Assembly: GCF_035645195.1 (NCBI RefSeq)
Contig: NZ_DASQNA010000014.1
Coordinates: 1-64,000, forward strand
Source: Paenibacillus sp.
GTDB taxonomy: Bacteria; Bacillota; Bacilli; Paenibacillales; YIM-B00363
Length of the DNA: 64,000 nt
Direction: 5' to 3'
The notes beneath the pieces are model-generated. The model worked only from the letters and a program-made list of their open reading frames with translations. It was not told the DNA's origin and did not search any database. Positions 42,352 through 51,186 of the stretch are shown here, one piece after another. Position numbers and translations under genes: made by a program. How positions within the stretch are numbered: position 1 is the stretch's first letter; each line of letters opens with the position of its first letter.

Positions 42352-43650
42352 ATGGGTAAACATTACTACACGATTACCGAAGTTACGGATTTGGGGCCGT
42401 TCGTGTCAAAACTCGTGCTGCCGATGCCGGCAATCGTGAAGGCCGAAGCGGTGAAGCCGGAATGCTTTAACGTCTACGCGGAGCGGAAGGATCGGAAGGG
42501 AAATATCTTGATGCTTCCGAAGAGCTGGTCGGAGCGGGATGTGCTGAAGCCGAACAAGGGCTATTGCGTGGTGAAAGACGCGTACCCATCCACGGAGGAT
42601 GGCGAACGAACGGAAGAAGGGGAATTCGTTACCTTGGAAGTAAAGATGCAGCCGTTCGGCATCACCTCCCGGATCGCCTCGTCGAAGGGGCTGTATGGAA
42701 TGAACGAGTTTGTCATCAACGATTTCCGGATTACCCAAACCGCTGAGATTCCGGCGGGAGGGGAGTCGTTGACTGGATTGGTGTTCGACCGATGCGCGGG
42801 GGACACGATGAAGCAAACGGAGAAGTTCTTGCACGGGATTTCCTCCTATAAGGAATTGCCGCTACGGTATGGCTACTTCGTGCCGCAGACGGGCGACGGC
42901 AAGCGGCCGCTCCTCATCTGGCTGCATGGAGGCGGAGAAGGCGGACAAGATCCGGCGATCGCTTATGCAGGCAATAAGGTGGTGAATCTGGCCGGCGACG
43001 AAATGCAAGCCAAGTTCGGCGGAGCTTACGTATTGGCGCCGCAGTCGCCGACCTTCTGGATGGACGACGGCAGCGGAACGTACGGCAGAAGCGGCAAGTC
43101 CAAGTATGGGAAAGCATTGAAAGCGCTGATCGACGAATTTATTGCGAACAACGACGCGGCGATCGACACGTCCCGAATCTATATCGGCGGCTGCTCCAAC
43201 GGCGGATTCATGACGATGCGGATGGTGCTGGATTATCCGAACTTTTTCGCCGCGGCTTATCCGGTCTGCGAAGCGTTGTACGATGAGACGATCAGCGACG
43301 CGGAACTCCAGGCGATCGCGCATATGCCGATTTGGTTCGTGCATGCCAAGGATGACGAGATCGTGAAACCGGAAGAAACCGCGGTGCCGACCTACGAGCG
43401 CCTCATTCAGGCGGGAGCGAAGAACGTGCATTTCACGTTGTACGACAACGTGAAGGATCTTCATGGCCTGTTTACGGAGGAGTCGGAAGAACCGTATACG
43501 TACAATGGACATTTCACTTGGATCTACGCCTTGAACGACGACTGCCGCCTGGATTACGACGGGAAGCCTGTCACGGTCGACGGGGAGGAAGTGTCGCTGA
43601 TGGCATGGCTGGCGAAGCAGAGGCTCGAAACGAGGGTTATTGCGGGGTAA
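42352..43650 (+). CDS. Cytosolic EstA-like alpha/beta-hydrolase esterase
   Basis: The 432-residue protein has an N-terminal beta domain (about 1-150) like that of EstA-type esterases, then an alpha/beta hydrolase with oxyanion WLHGGGEGG, nucleophile Ser in IGGCSNGGFMTM (about 283), Asp in WFVHAKDDEIV and His in NGHFTW. It lacks a signal peptide, so it acts on an imported ester. Its relatives here are the secreted proteins at 17570 and 48983. ATG 42352 is chosen because GGGAGG then lies seven bases upstream; ATG 42346 is too close. Substrate unknown; an acyl or aromatic ester of a sugar fits the neighbouring genes (inference). Confidence 0.8.
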   Translation: MGKHYYTITEVTDLGPFVSKLVLPMPAIVKAEAVKPECFNVYAERKDRKGNILMLPKSWSERDVLKPNKGYCVVKDAYPSTEDGERTEEGEFVTLEVKMQPFGITSRIASSKGLYGMNEFVINDFRITQTAEIPAGGESLTGLVFDRCAGDTMKQTEKFLHGISSYKELPLRYGYFVPQTGDGKRPLLIWLHGGGEGGQDPAIAYAGNKVVNLAGDEMQAKFGGAYVLAPQSPTFWMDDGSGTYGRSGKSKYGKALKALIDEFIANNDAAIDTSRIYIGGCSNGGFMTMRMVLDYPNFFAAAYPVCEALYDETISDAELQAIAHMPIWFVHAKDDEIVKPEETAVPTYERLIQAGAKNVHFTLYDNVKDLHGLFTEESEEPYTYNGHFTWIYALNDDCRLDYDGKPVTVDGEEVSLMAWLAKQRLETRVIAG

Positions 43651-43692
43651 TCGAACATGGTTTGCTAAAACGACGGATCGGAGCGGAAAACG

Positions 43693-44634
43693 ATGAAATT
43701 AATCAGTTATCGTTACGAAGGGCATACCCGAATCGGCATCATCCAGGAAGAACAAGTGATCGATCTCCATTACGCTTACCGCACGATGCTGGAAGCGGAA
43801 GGCGCGATTCGCGCCGCCCACATCGCGGAGGCGTTCGTGCCTGCGAATATGACCGAATTTTTGCAGGGCGGGGAGCAAAGCATGAAGCTTGCTCGGCAGG
43901 CCGTCGATTTTATCCGAACGTATAACGGGTCCGTGAAATATAAAACGGTTCATGCAGTATGTGAGGTGAAAATCGAAGCGCCGGTTCCGAACCCCGGGAA
44001 AATGATCTGCGTCGGTCACAACTACCGCGAGCACATTTTGGAAATGGGACGCGGTTTGCCGGAATTCCCGGTCGTCTTCGCCAAGTTCGCCAACACGATC
44101 GTCGGACCGCAAGACGATATTCCGTTCTACCCGATATCCGAGCAACTGGACTACGAAGCGGAATTCGCCTTCGTGATCGGCAGGCGCGCTCGGAACGTCG
44201 CTCAAGTGGACGCGCTGCAATATGTGGCCGGGTACACGATCGTCAACGATGTCACGTACCGGGATATTCAGCGCAGGACGCTGCAGTGGCTCCAGGGCAA
44301 AACCGTCGAAGGCAGCGCGCCGATGGGGCCGTGGCTGGTAACGTCCGACGAGCTTAAGGACCCTGCGGGGCTGGACGTCGTGCTAACCGTCAACGGCGAG
44401 GAGCGCCAACGCTCCAATACCGCCAACCTTGTGTTCAGCGTGCCGTACTTGGTTGAATTCCTCTCCGGCTTGATGACGCTCGAACCGGGCGACATCGTTC
44501 TGACCGGAACGCCGGGCGGCGTCGGCGTGGCGCGCGATCCGCAAGTATTTCTGAAAGACGGCGATGTCGTGCGGATCGAGATCGACGGAATCGGCGCGCT
44601 CGAGAACAAAGTAAGAAAGATGGAGGGAGTCTAA
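43693..44634 (+). CDS. Fumarylacetoacetate hydrolase family protein (likely fumarylpyruvate hydrolase)
   Basis: The 313-residue enzyme has an N-terminal FAH-type domain and the catalytic C-terminal fold from about 98 (KMICVGHNYREHILEMG). The metal site is seen in LDYEAEFAFVIG (two Glu) and TIVNDVTYRD (Asp). Members split C-C bonds in acylpyruvates. Because a gentisate dioxygenase-like gene lies two genes downstream, fumarylpyruvate to fumarate and pyruvate is the best guess. The other main option is a 2-keto-3-deoxy-sugar-acid hydrolase or dehydratase. The gene ends two bases before the DinB start codon. Confidence 0.85.
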   Translation: MKLISYRYEGHTRIGIIQEEQVIDLHYAYRTMLEAEGAIRAAHIAEAFVPANMTEFLQGGEQSMKLARQAVDFIRTYNGSVKYKTVHAVCEVKIEAPVPNPGKMICVGHNYREHILEMGRGLPEFPVVFAKFANTIVGPQDDIPFYPISEQLDYEAEFAFVIGRRARNVAQVDALQYVAGYTIVNDVTYRDIQRRTLQWLQGKTVEGSAPMGPWLVTSDELKDPAGLDVVLTVNGEERQRSNTANLVFSVPYLVEFLSGLMTLEPGDIVLTGTPGGVGVARDPQVFLKDGDVVRIEIDGIGALENKVRKMEGV

Positions 44635-44636
44635 TC

Positions 44637-45131
44637 ATGTCCGTGAAAGATTCGATCCTCTCCATTCAGCAAACGACGGATCAAATCGTTCGAACTTGCG
44701 AGCGATTGCCCCAGGAAGTGCTGCTATGGAAACCTTCAGAAGAAAAATGGTCGGTCATGGAAGTGTTGTGCCATGTGGAAGAGGTCGTTCCGTATTGGCT
44801 CGCAGAACTGCAGGAGACGATTGAGTCGCCGCAAAGATCGTGGGGCAGGGGGCTGCAGCACGAGGGAAGACTCGCGGCCGTGGCGGTCGCTCATGAACGG
44901 AACGCGTCGGAAGTGCTTCGAAATATAACGAATTCGAAACGGCAGGTGGAAGACGTCCTCGGCGCCATCAGCGAAGATGAGCTGGGGATCGAGGCGGAAA
45001 GCCGCAACCCGCGGTTCGGCACGAAGCCGCTGTCTTTCATCGTCGAGCATCTGCTTAAGGAGCATCTGGTTACGCATTACCAACAGATCATGCGCAATAT
45101 CGAAGCTGCCAAGGGAGCTACCCACGACTAA
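44637..45131 (+). CDS. DinB superfamily protein, candidate maleylpyruvate isomerase
   Basis: The 164-residue four-helix-bundle protein has the DinB metal triad: His46 (CHVEEV), His143 and His147 (KEHLVTHYQQ). DinB/YfiT proteins include the bacillithiol S-transferases of Firmicutes, and the fold is shared with the mycothiol-dependent maleylpyruvate isomerase of actinobacteria. Sitting between the FAH hydrolase and the gentisate dioxygenase, it fills the slot of the missing isomerase. That role, with bacillithiol as the cofactor, is inference. ATG 44637 is two bases past the previous stop, with GGAGGGAG upstream. Confidence 0.8.
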   Translation: MSVKDSILSIQQTTDQIVRTCERLPQEVLLWKPSEEKWSVMEVLCHVEEVVPYWLAELQETIESPQRSWGRGLQHEGRLAAVAVAHERNASEVLRNITNSKRQVEDVLGAISEDELGIEAESRNPRFGTKPLSFIVEHLLKEHLVTHYQQIMRNIEAAKGATHD

Positions 45132-45146
45132 AGGAGGTGCGGACGA

Positions 45147-46259
45147 TTGGCGGAGCACAACGATTTTTTCCAAAGCCAGACGGTGAAAGATTTTAACCGC
45201 GAAATCGCAAAGTACAACCTTGGTCCGCTATGGGACGCTATTCCGTTGTTAATGCATAAGCAGCCGACGCCGCAAGCCGAAGCGTACTTGTGGAAATGGG
45301 AGGCGGTAGCGGCGAAGCTGATGGAGGCGCGGGAGATTTTCACGCCCGAGCGCGGCGGGGAACGTCGTGCGATCTACTTCCAGAATCCCGGACTTGCGCA
45401 CCGTCAGCCGAGCGGCTGGGCTTCTACGACGCAAACGTTGTACGCCGCCGTGCAGCTGCTGCTTCCGGGCGAAACCGCGCCGTCGCATCGCCACACGCAG
45501 AGCGCGCTTCGGTTCATCATGCAAGGCGAAGGCGCGTATTCCATCGTGCAGGGCGAGCGTCACTTCATGGAAGAAGGAGACTTCCTGACGACGCCGAAGG
45601 GGCTCTGGCACGGCCATGCCCATCCGGGAGATCGACCGATGATCTGGTTGGATTGCCTCGATATCCCGACGATCTACGCGATTGGGGGAACGTTCTTCGA
45701 AGGGCATCCGGATCGCATCGAGCAGCCTGAAATCCCGGATCTCTACAGCCCATCGCGATACGAAGGCGGAATGGTCCGTCCGATCGGAGACCGCGAGCCG
45801 AAGATCGCTCCGGTAGGCTCCTACAAGTGGAAGCAAACGCTGGCCGCATTGCAAGGGATGAGCCGCTTCGAGCCGGACGCCTTCGACGGTTACGCCGTAG
45901 AATTCATCAATCCTTCGACAGGCAAAACGGCCAACCCGAATATCGCGGCTTGGATGCATATGCTTCCGGCGGGCTTTCGTTCCAAGGCTCATCGGCATAC
46001 GAGTTCGACGATTTATCAAGTATTCAAAGGATCAGGGTATTCCGTCGTCAACGGCATTCGATTCGACTGGTCGCAAGGCGACGTCTTCGTCGTGCCGAAC
46101 TGGGCGTGGCATGAGCATGCCGCATCCGAAGACGCTTATTTGTTCTCCGCCAGCGACTTGCCGATTATGGAGAAGTTCGAGCTGGAACGCCGGGAAGCTT
46201 ATGAGACGGACCAGGGTCATCAGCGCGTGACGGGCGAATTCATCCCCGTCTTGCCATAA
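45147..46259 (+). CDS. Gentisate 1,2-dioxygenase-like bicupin
   Basis: The 370-residue protein has two cupin domains. The first has the iron ligands His114 and His116 (APSHRHTQSALRF) and His155 in KGLWHGHAH; the second (about 255-350) has SKAHRHTSSTIYQV and WAWHEHAA. This fits gentisate 1,2-dioxygenase, which opens 2,5-dihydroxybenzoate to maleylpyruvate. A salicylate or 1-hydroxy-2-naphthoate dioxygenase is the main alternative. TTG 45147 is the start, with AAGGAGG at nine bases. It completes a three-gene ring-cleavage module with FAH and DinB genes. Confidence 0.88.
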   Translation: MAEHNDFFQSQTVKDFNREIAKYNLGPLWDAIPLLMHKQPTPQAEAYLWKWEAVAAKLMEAREIFTPERGGERRAIYFQNPGLAHRQPSGWASTTQTLYAAVQLLLPGETAPSHRHTQSALRFIMQGEGAYSIVQGERHFMEEGDFLTTPKGLWHGHAHPGDRPMIWLDCLDIPTIYAIGGTFFEGHPDRIEQPEIPDLYSPSRYEGGMVRPIGDREPKIAPVGSYKWKQTLAALQGMSRFEPDAFDGYAVEFINPSTGKTANPNIAAWMHMLPAGFRSKAHRHTSSTIYQVFKGSGYSVVNGIRFDWSQGDVFVVPNWAWHEHAASEDAYLFSASDLPIMEKFELERREAYETDQGHQRVTGEFIPVLP

Positions 46260-46270
46260 ACGGATTTCCA

Positions 46271-46302
46271 ACGAGCCGCGGCCGTAAGAAGCTGCGGCTT
46301 GT
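46271..46302 (+). terminator. Hairpin between dioxygenase and GH3 genes
   Basis: ACGAGCCGC / GCGGCTTGT stem followed by a T-rich but broken tract (ATTGTATT). Termination is at best partial, so GH3 may still be read through. Confidence 0.4.
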
Positions 46303-46337
46303 ATTGTATTGCGCGATGAAAAGGAGAGTGCGGGAAG

Positions 46338-48737
46338 GTGTCGAGAAACTACCCTTACCTAAATAAAGAGCTATCGGTCGAGGAACGTACAGCCGACTTG
46401 TTGTCCAGAATGACGCTAAAGGAGAAAATCGCTCAACTCGGGTGCGCGTTTTGGAATTCGCGCCTGCCCGAGGAACAACAGCAGCTTATGTTAAGCGACG
46501 GAATCGGTCAAATTTCCGCCCTTCTTTTCGGAGGCATGGGCAGCAGCGTGCAAGAGGCGGCTCAAGCGATCGCCGGGATCCAACAACGATTAATCGAACA
46601 AACCCGATTAGGCATTCCGGCGATCATCCATGGGGAAGCGTTATCCGGGGCGCTGCTTCCCGGCGCGGACAATTTCCCGTTGGCCATCGGGCTGGGCGCC
46701 GCCTGGAATCCGGATTCCATCGAGGCGATGGCCGAAGTGATCCGCAAGCAATTTCGCGCCGTCGGGATCGCGCAAGCCCTTTCGCCGGTGTTGGACGTAG
46801 GCCGCGATCCGAGATGGGGGCGCATCGGCGAAACGTACGGGGAAGATCCGACGTTAATTTCGAGCCTTGGGGTTGCCTTCGTACGCGGATTGCAAGGGGA
46901 CACCTTGAGTGAAGGCGTCGCTGCGACCGCCAAGCATTTCCTCGGGTACTCGATGACCGAAGGCGCGCTGAACATGACCGAGGAGCACATCCCGCCGAGA
47001 ACGCTTCGCGAGGTGTATGCGAGACCTTTCGAAGCGGTCATTCGGAAAGCCGATCTGGCGTCGGTCATGAATTCCTATAGCTCTTTAGATGGGGAGCCTA
47101 TTATTTCATCCAGGGCGATTCTGACGGACTTGCTTCGGGGCGAGCTCGGTTTCCGGGGACTTACCGTAACCGACTACAGGTCCATCGATAAACTGGTCGA
47201 TTCGTTCAAGACGGCCAAGGATATGAGGGAAGCGGGTGTACAGGCCATGAAAGCCGGCATGGACATGGAGCTTCCGAGTACGCTCGCATACGGCGCTCCG
47301 CTGCTCGAGGCGGTCGAAGCCGGCGATGTCGATCGGGAATGGATCGACCAAGCGGTTTCAAGAGTACTACAGATGAAATTTATGCTCGGTTTATTCGAAC
47401 GTCCTTATCCCGATCCGGATCGAATTGAAACCGCCTTTCATCAACCTGAAGATGCGAATCTGTCGCTCGCTGTCGCAAGGCAGTCTATCGTTCTGGTCAA
47501 GAACGAAGGAGATTTGCTGCCGTTGAATCCCAGGTACAAGAAGATTGCCGTGATCGGGCCGAATGCTCGCTCCTTGCGAAATCTATTCGGAGGGTATACG
47601 CATCCGGCAGCCAAGGAGTTATCGTTCGGTATGGCGAGAATGGCAGGGGTCGAAATTTCCGGCGTTCAAGATCGAACGTACGAGGATCAACTGCATGAGA
47701 TGGAGTCCGCCTACTTGCCTAAGCTTTATCCGAAGACTTCGACGGTATGGGGCGAGTTGAAGGAGCGGTTGCCGCAGGCGGAAATTACGTACGCCCAAGG
47801 CTGCGAACTGATGGGAGACGACCGGTCGGGCTTCGAGGAAGCGGTTCGGCTGGCGCGCGAAGCCGAGGCGGCCATTCTCGTCGTTGGCGGCAAGGATGGG
47901 TTCGGACCGCCTTGCACGACGGGCGAAGGGAACGATTCCTCCCACATCGGCCTGTCCGGCGTGCAAGAGGAGCTTGTTCAAGCGATCCATGCCGCCGGAA
48001 CGCCGATCGTCGTCGTCCACATGAGCGCCCGTCCGCTGGTCAGCCCTTGGATCGCCGCCCACGTTCCGGCCATTGTCGAAGCGTGGCATCCGGGAGAGTC
48101 GGGGGGACGCGCCATCGTAGATGTTCTGGTAGGCGACTATAATCCTGGAGGGAAGCTGCCCGTGACCGTGCCGAGAAGCGTCGGGCAGGTCCCGGTGTAT
48201 TACGCGCATCGCAACGGCAGCGGTTACGAGGGACGTCACATGAGAATGTTCGTCTCGGAGCAAGGGTATGTCAACGAATCGCTGCAGCCGTTGTATCCCT
48301 TCGGACACGGGCTGTCCTACACGAAGTTTACTTATTCCGACTTCGAGATTTCCGAGCGGCGGGTGACGACCGACCAGTCGGTTACGATATCATGCCGCGT
48401 AACCAACGACGGGCCGCGGGACGGCGACGAGGTCGTACAGGTGTACATCAGCGATCGATGGGCCTCCGTCGTCCGTCCGGTGAAAGAGCTGGCAGGTTTT
48501 AAACGGATCCATCTCAAGCGAGGGGAGCAGAAGAGAGTCTCTTTCACCGTCGCCATGAGTCAGCTCTGCTTTTTAAATAAGGACATGAAATGGGTCGTCG
48601 AGCCGGGAGAGATGTCGGTCATCATTGGCACTTCCGCAACGGATAGTAGGTTGGAAGGGACATTCGAAATTGTAGGGGACGCTGCTGTCGTTAAAGACGA
48701 AACGAAACAGTTTTTCGCCGAGGTGCAAGTAAGCTAG
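46338..48737 (+). CDS. Beta-glycosidase, GH3 (glucosidase or xylosidase)
   Basis: The 799-residue enzyme has the GH3 barrel with HGEALSG, GRDPRWGRIGETYGEDP, AKHFLGY, and nucleophile Asp279 in GLTVTDYRSID; then the alpha/beta sandwich (about 380-640) and a C-terminal fibronectin-III-like domain (about 680-760: GDEVVQVYISD, ELAGFKRIHL). There is no signal peptide, so it acts in the cytosol. The family removes beta-linked glucose or xylose from oligosaccharides or aryl glycosides. GTG 46338 is the start, with AAGGAGA upstream. Placement after gentisate dioxygenase allows an aryl-beta-glycoside substrate (inference). Confidence 0.92.
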   Translation: MSRNYPYLNKELSVEERTADLLSRMTLKEKIAQLGCAFWNSRLPEEQQQLMLSDGIGQISALLFGGMGSSVQEAAQAIAGIQQRLIEQTRLGIPAIIHGEALSGALLPGADNFPLAIGLGAAWNPDSIEAMAEVIRKQFRAVGIAQALSPVLDVGRDPRWGRIGETYGEDPTLISSLGVAFVRGLQGDTLSEGVAATAKHFLGYSMTEGALNMTEEHIPPRTLREVYARPFEAVIRKADLASVMNSYSSLDGEPIISSRAILTDLLRGELGFRGLTVTDYRSIDKLVDSFKTAKDMREAGVQAMKAGMDMELPSTLAYGAPLLEAVEAGDVDREWIDQAVSRVLQMKFMLGLFERPYPDPDRIETAFHQPEDANLSLAVARQSIVLVKNEGDLLPLNPRYKKIAVIGPNARSLRNLFGGYTHPAAKELSFGMARMAGVEISGVQDRTYEDQLHEMESAYLPKLYPKTSTVWGELKERLPQAEITYAQGCELMGDDRSGFEEAVRLAREAEAAILVVGGKDGFGPPCTTGEGNDSSHIGLSGVQEELVQAIHAAGTPIVVVHMSARPLVSPWIAAHVPAIVEAWHPGESGGRAIVDVLVGDYNPGGKLPVTVPRSVGQVPVYYAHRNGSGYEGRHMRMFVSEQGYVNESLQPLYPFGHGLSYTKFTYSDFEISERRVTTDQSVTISCRVTNDGPRDGDEVVQVYISDRWASVVRPVKELAGFKRIHLKRGEQKRVSFTVAMSQLCFLNKDMKWVVEPGEMSVIIGTSATDSRLEGTFEIVGDAAVVKDETKQFFAEVQVS

Positions 48738-48788
48738 GAAGCGGAGGCGGCGATTTCGGTATTTGGCTGCGGCGAGACGTCGGGACGA

Positions 48789-48814
48789 GTCCATATCGTT
48801 CAGGCGATGTGGAC
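48789..48814 (+). other. Hairpin behind GH3, no T tract
   Basis: GTCCATATCG / CGATGTGGAC stem with a six-base loop, lying upstream of the shared promoter element at 48852. It could mark the operon end, but is not a standard terminator. Confidence 0.35.
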
Positions 48815-48851
48815 GGGACCGATGCCTGTGGACAGGTCGAACGTGAGCAAG

Positions 48852-48900
48852 CGAAAGGTCGAGTTTGGGTTAGTCGATTTTTTCGCACAAATTTTATAAT
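48852..48900 (+). promoter_or_regulatory. YesN-type activator site and promoter, copy 2
   Basis: CGAAAGGTCGAGTT (48852-48865), then TGGGTTAG to 48873, precedes TATAAT (48895-48900). It matches 20 of 22 bases of the block at 38752 and has the same 43-base distance to the -10 box. It drives the secreted esterase gene. Confidence 0.75.
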
Positions 48901-48982
48901 TTGGATAGTTTCTCAGCATATGGGAAGGAGGTCTGGACAGTATTTCGAGCCGTACAAACTTTTATGAAGAGGTGATCTGACA

Positions 48983-51130
48983 ATGATTCGAAAGAACAGA
49001 GCCTTTGCAAAAGTATTACACGTGCTCCTCATGGTCTCCTTATTCATTCCAAGCGCGGTCCCCGCATTCGCTGCCGATGATTCGGCCGTGCAGAGCGCCG
49101 CAGAAGTCTCCGGTCGCATCGATACGGTGAAAGTGGGCCCTATCGGAGATGAAATCGAAGTTTATGTATATGTGCCTGACGCGATTCAACTTGTCGCCTG
49201 GACCAATCCGATTCTCTTGGTTTATGGCGACGAAGACTTTACTGCAGAAACCGCCAAACAGGCGGCTGAGGGAAGCGGGCTAGCGGCGCTTGCGGCCAGA
49301 GACAACGCCGTAATTACATTTGTAAATTCGAAAGGAGCCGCATGGAGCGCTGCCGATGTCGCTGTTTATAAAGATATCATCGTCGACAAGTATGCGGAAA
49401 GACCAGACAATACATGGGAGAACGGGAAGACGGCCGGCGGGAAATATGCCGGATACTTATACCGCATCTACGTTATTGCCGAGGGAAGCGGAGCCGACTT
49501 TGTCAGCCAATATCTCGTCGACGACGAGTTGAACCATGCGCTCAGACCCGGTTTTACTTTAAGTATCCCTCCTTCGTCCGTGATGCTGTTTAACACGACG
49601 CATGTGCCGACGGCGGCGCAACGGGAATATCCCGCAGTGGTCATCAACGGCAGCGAGGAAGTCAATGCGAAGTATGCGTCCCTTAACAAAGAACATCATG
49701 TTCTGTTCGGTACAAGCAGCATTACGGATGGCTTCGACCCAGGCATGATCGCGGCGCACTACAAGAAATTGACGAGCGTCAGAAGGCAGGATTTCGACTG
49801 GAAAGGAAACAGCGCAATATACGATATCCCGGACTACGAGGCGCTAGGGGTAGAGATTAATGCCGTTAGACACACTTTGGCGTCCAACAAATCCATTACG
49901 TATCTCGAGCATATCCCCCCATCCGTTGATCGAAGTAAAGAGGGCAGCGTTCCGCTTGTCATGCTGTACCATGGCGCAGGGGAAAAAGCCGAATATTTCG
50001 ATATGCTCTCCGAATGGCCTGCGCTAGGCGCTGAGGCAGGATTCGTAACGGTAACCGTAGATCAGCATCAAACGATTACGAACGATGAAAATATGGAATT
50101 GATAAACTCCATCTTAGAGAGACACCCCTTTATCGACCGAACCCGAGTATATGCTTCCGGTTTCTCTATGGGCTCCATGAAAACGTTTCAGCTCGGCACC
50201 CAGTTTCCGGAGTTCTTCGCCGGCATTGCTCCGATGAACATTGCCCCGGCCCCGCCCGGAGGACTGATCGATGTAGTTATTCCAACCATCTACATCACAG
50301 GAAGCGACGATCCATTCCCCGTGTTCCCGCATCAGAACGGTTCTCTGAACAATGTGGACAGGATGATGGAGCGCATTTTCCAGATGAACGACATCGGCAA
50401 TTACGTTTACGATGCGAGCGCCGGCAACCCGTGGGGGATCACATTTGATCATGTCGCAGCCGTGAAAGCAGAACAGGGAATAGGCACGATTACCATCAAC
50501 TCTGTAAAAAGCAACGATGGGAATGTATATACCAAATTTGTGAATACCTCCTACGTAGGACATGCGATTTTCGCCGAGCATGCATCTATTGCCTGGGATT
50601 TCCTGAGCCAGTTCAGCAGAAATGAAGACGGCACGGTCTCGCGGCGTCATCAAGTCATGTTCGTCACCGAACCCGCCGAATCGTTGGTTGTTGTGAGCGA
50701 TCAAAACGGCAATATCGTTGCTCCGGAATCGGACGGCGCCGGATTCGTTTATTTGTTGCCGGAGGGCGTCTACTCTTACACAGTGAAGAGCGACGGTTAC
50801 GAGGTAAAGACCGGCTCGATGTCAGTTACGCAGGCGGAAACCATCCATGTCAAGCTTGAGCCCGCCATCAAAATCACCTCTGTCGCGCAGAGCAACGGGC
50901 AATGGGACGTCCTGTTCGACATTCGTTCCGCGAACGGCAAGGGATATAGCGCCTATATCTCCGAAACCGGCGAGAAAGGCTCGTTCGTTTCGGCAAATGC
51001 GAGCTTCAATAGCAAGGGGGCGAATATCAAAAAGCTGGATAACAGCAAAACGTACTTTGTCTACATCGAGTACAGCAACGGCGATCTCTATGAAAGAAGC
51101 GCCATTGTGAAATTGATTTCCGCGGAATAG
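48983..51130 (+). CDS. Large secreted esterase with two hydrolase-like halves and PEGA-like domain
   Basis: The 715-residue protein has a signal peptide (VLHVLLMVSLFIPSAVPAFA, cleavage near residue 32). Residues about 40-280 look like an alpha/beta-hydrolase without a recognisable GxSxG Ser. Residues about 290-540 form a full hydrolase: MLYHGAGEKAEYF and nucleophile Ser near 395 in ASGFSMGSMKTF, with GSDDPFPVF and VGHAIF for Asp and His. A PEGA-like beta domain (about 555-635) and a C-terminal beta domain follow. It is probably an extracellular polysaccharide or phenolic-ester esterase. It is linked to the importer by an identical promoter element. GAGGTGA precedes ATG 48983. Confidence 0.8.
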   Translation: MIRKNRAFAKVLHVLLMVSLFIPSAVPAFAADDSAVQSAAEVSGRIDTVKVGPIGDEIEVYVYVPDAIQLVAWTNPILLVYGDEDFTAETAKQAAEGSGLAALAARDNAVITFVNSKGAAWSAADVAVYKDIIVDKYAERPDNTWENGKTAGGKYAGYLYRIYVIAEGSGADFVSQYLVDDELNHALRPGFTLSIPPSSVMLFNTTHVPTAAQREYPAVVINGSEEVNAKYASLNKEHHVLFGTSSITDGFDPGMIAAHYKKLTSVRRQDFDWKGNSAIYDIPDYEALGVEINAVRHTLASNKSITYLEHIPPSVDRSKEGSVPLVMLYHGAGEKAEYFDMLSEWPALGAEAGFVTVTVDQHQTITNDENMELINSILERHPFIDRTRVYASGFSMGSMKTFQLGTQFPEFFAGIAPMNIAPAPPGGLIDVVIPTIYITGSDDPFPVFPHQNGSLNNVDRMMERIFQMNDIGNYVYDASAGNPWGITFDHVAAVKAEQGIGTITINSVKSNDGNVYTKFVNTSYVGHAIFAEHASIAWDFLSQFSRNEDGTVSRRHQVMFVTEPAESLVVVSDQNGNIVAPESDGAGFVYLLPEGVYSYTVKSDGYEVKTGSMSVTQAETIHVKLEPAIKITSVAQSNGQWDVLFDIRSANGKGYSAYISETGEKGSFVSANASFNSKGANIKKLDNSKTYFVYIEYSNGDLYERSAIVKLISAE

Positions 51131-51138
51131 AAATAACA

Positions 51139-51172
51139 AAAGCAGGCTGCTGTGATGCGGCCTGCTTTTTTT
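51139..51172. terminator. Bidirectional terminator
   Basis: AGCAGGC / GCCTGCT stem with flanking A and T runs (AAAA upstream, seven T downstream). It serves the esterase gene and the converging methyltransferase gene. Confidence 0.9.
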
Positions 51173-51186
51173 CGGTGAGTTGTAAG

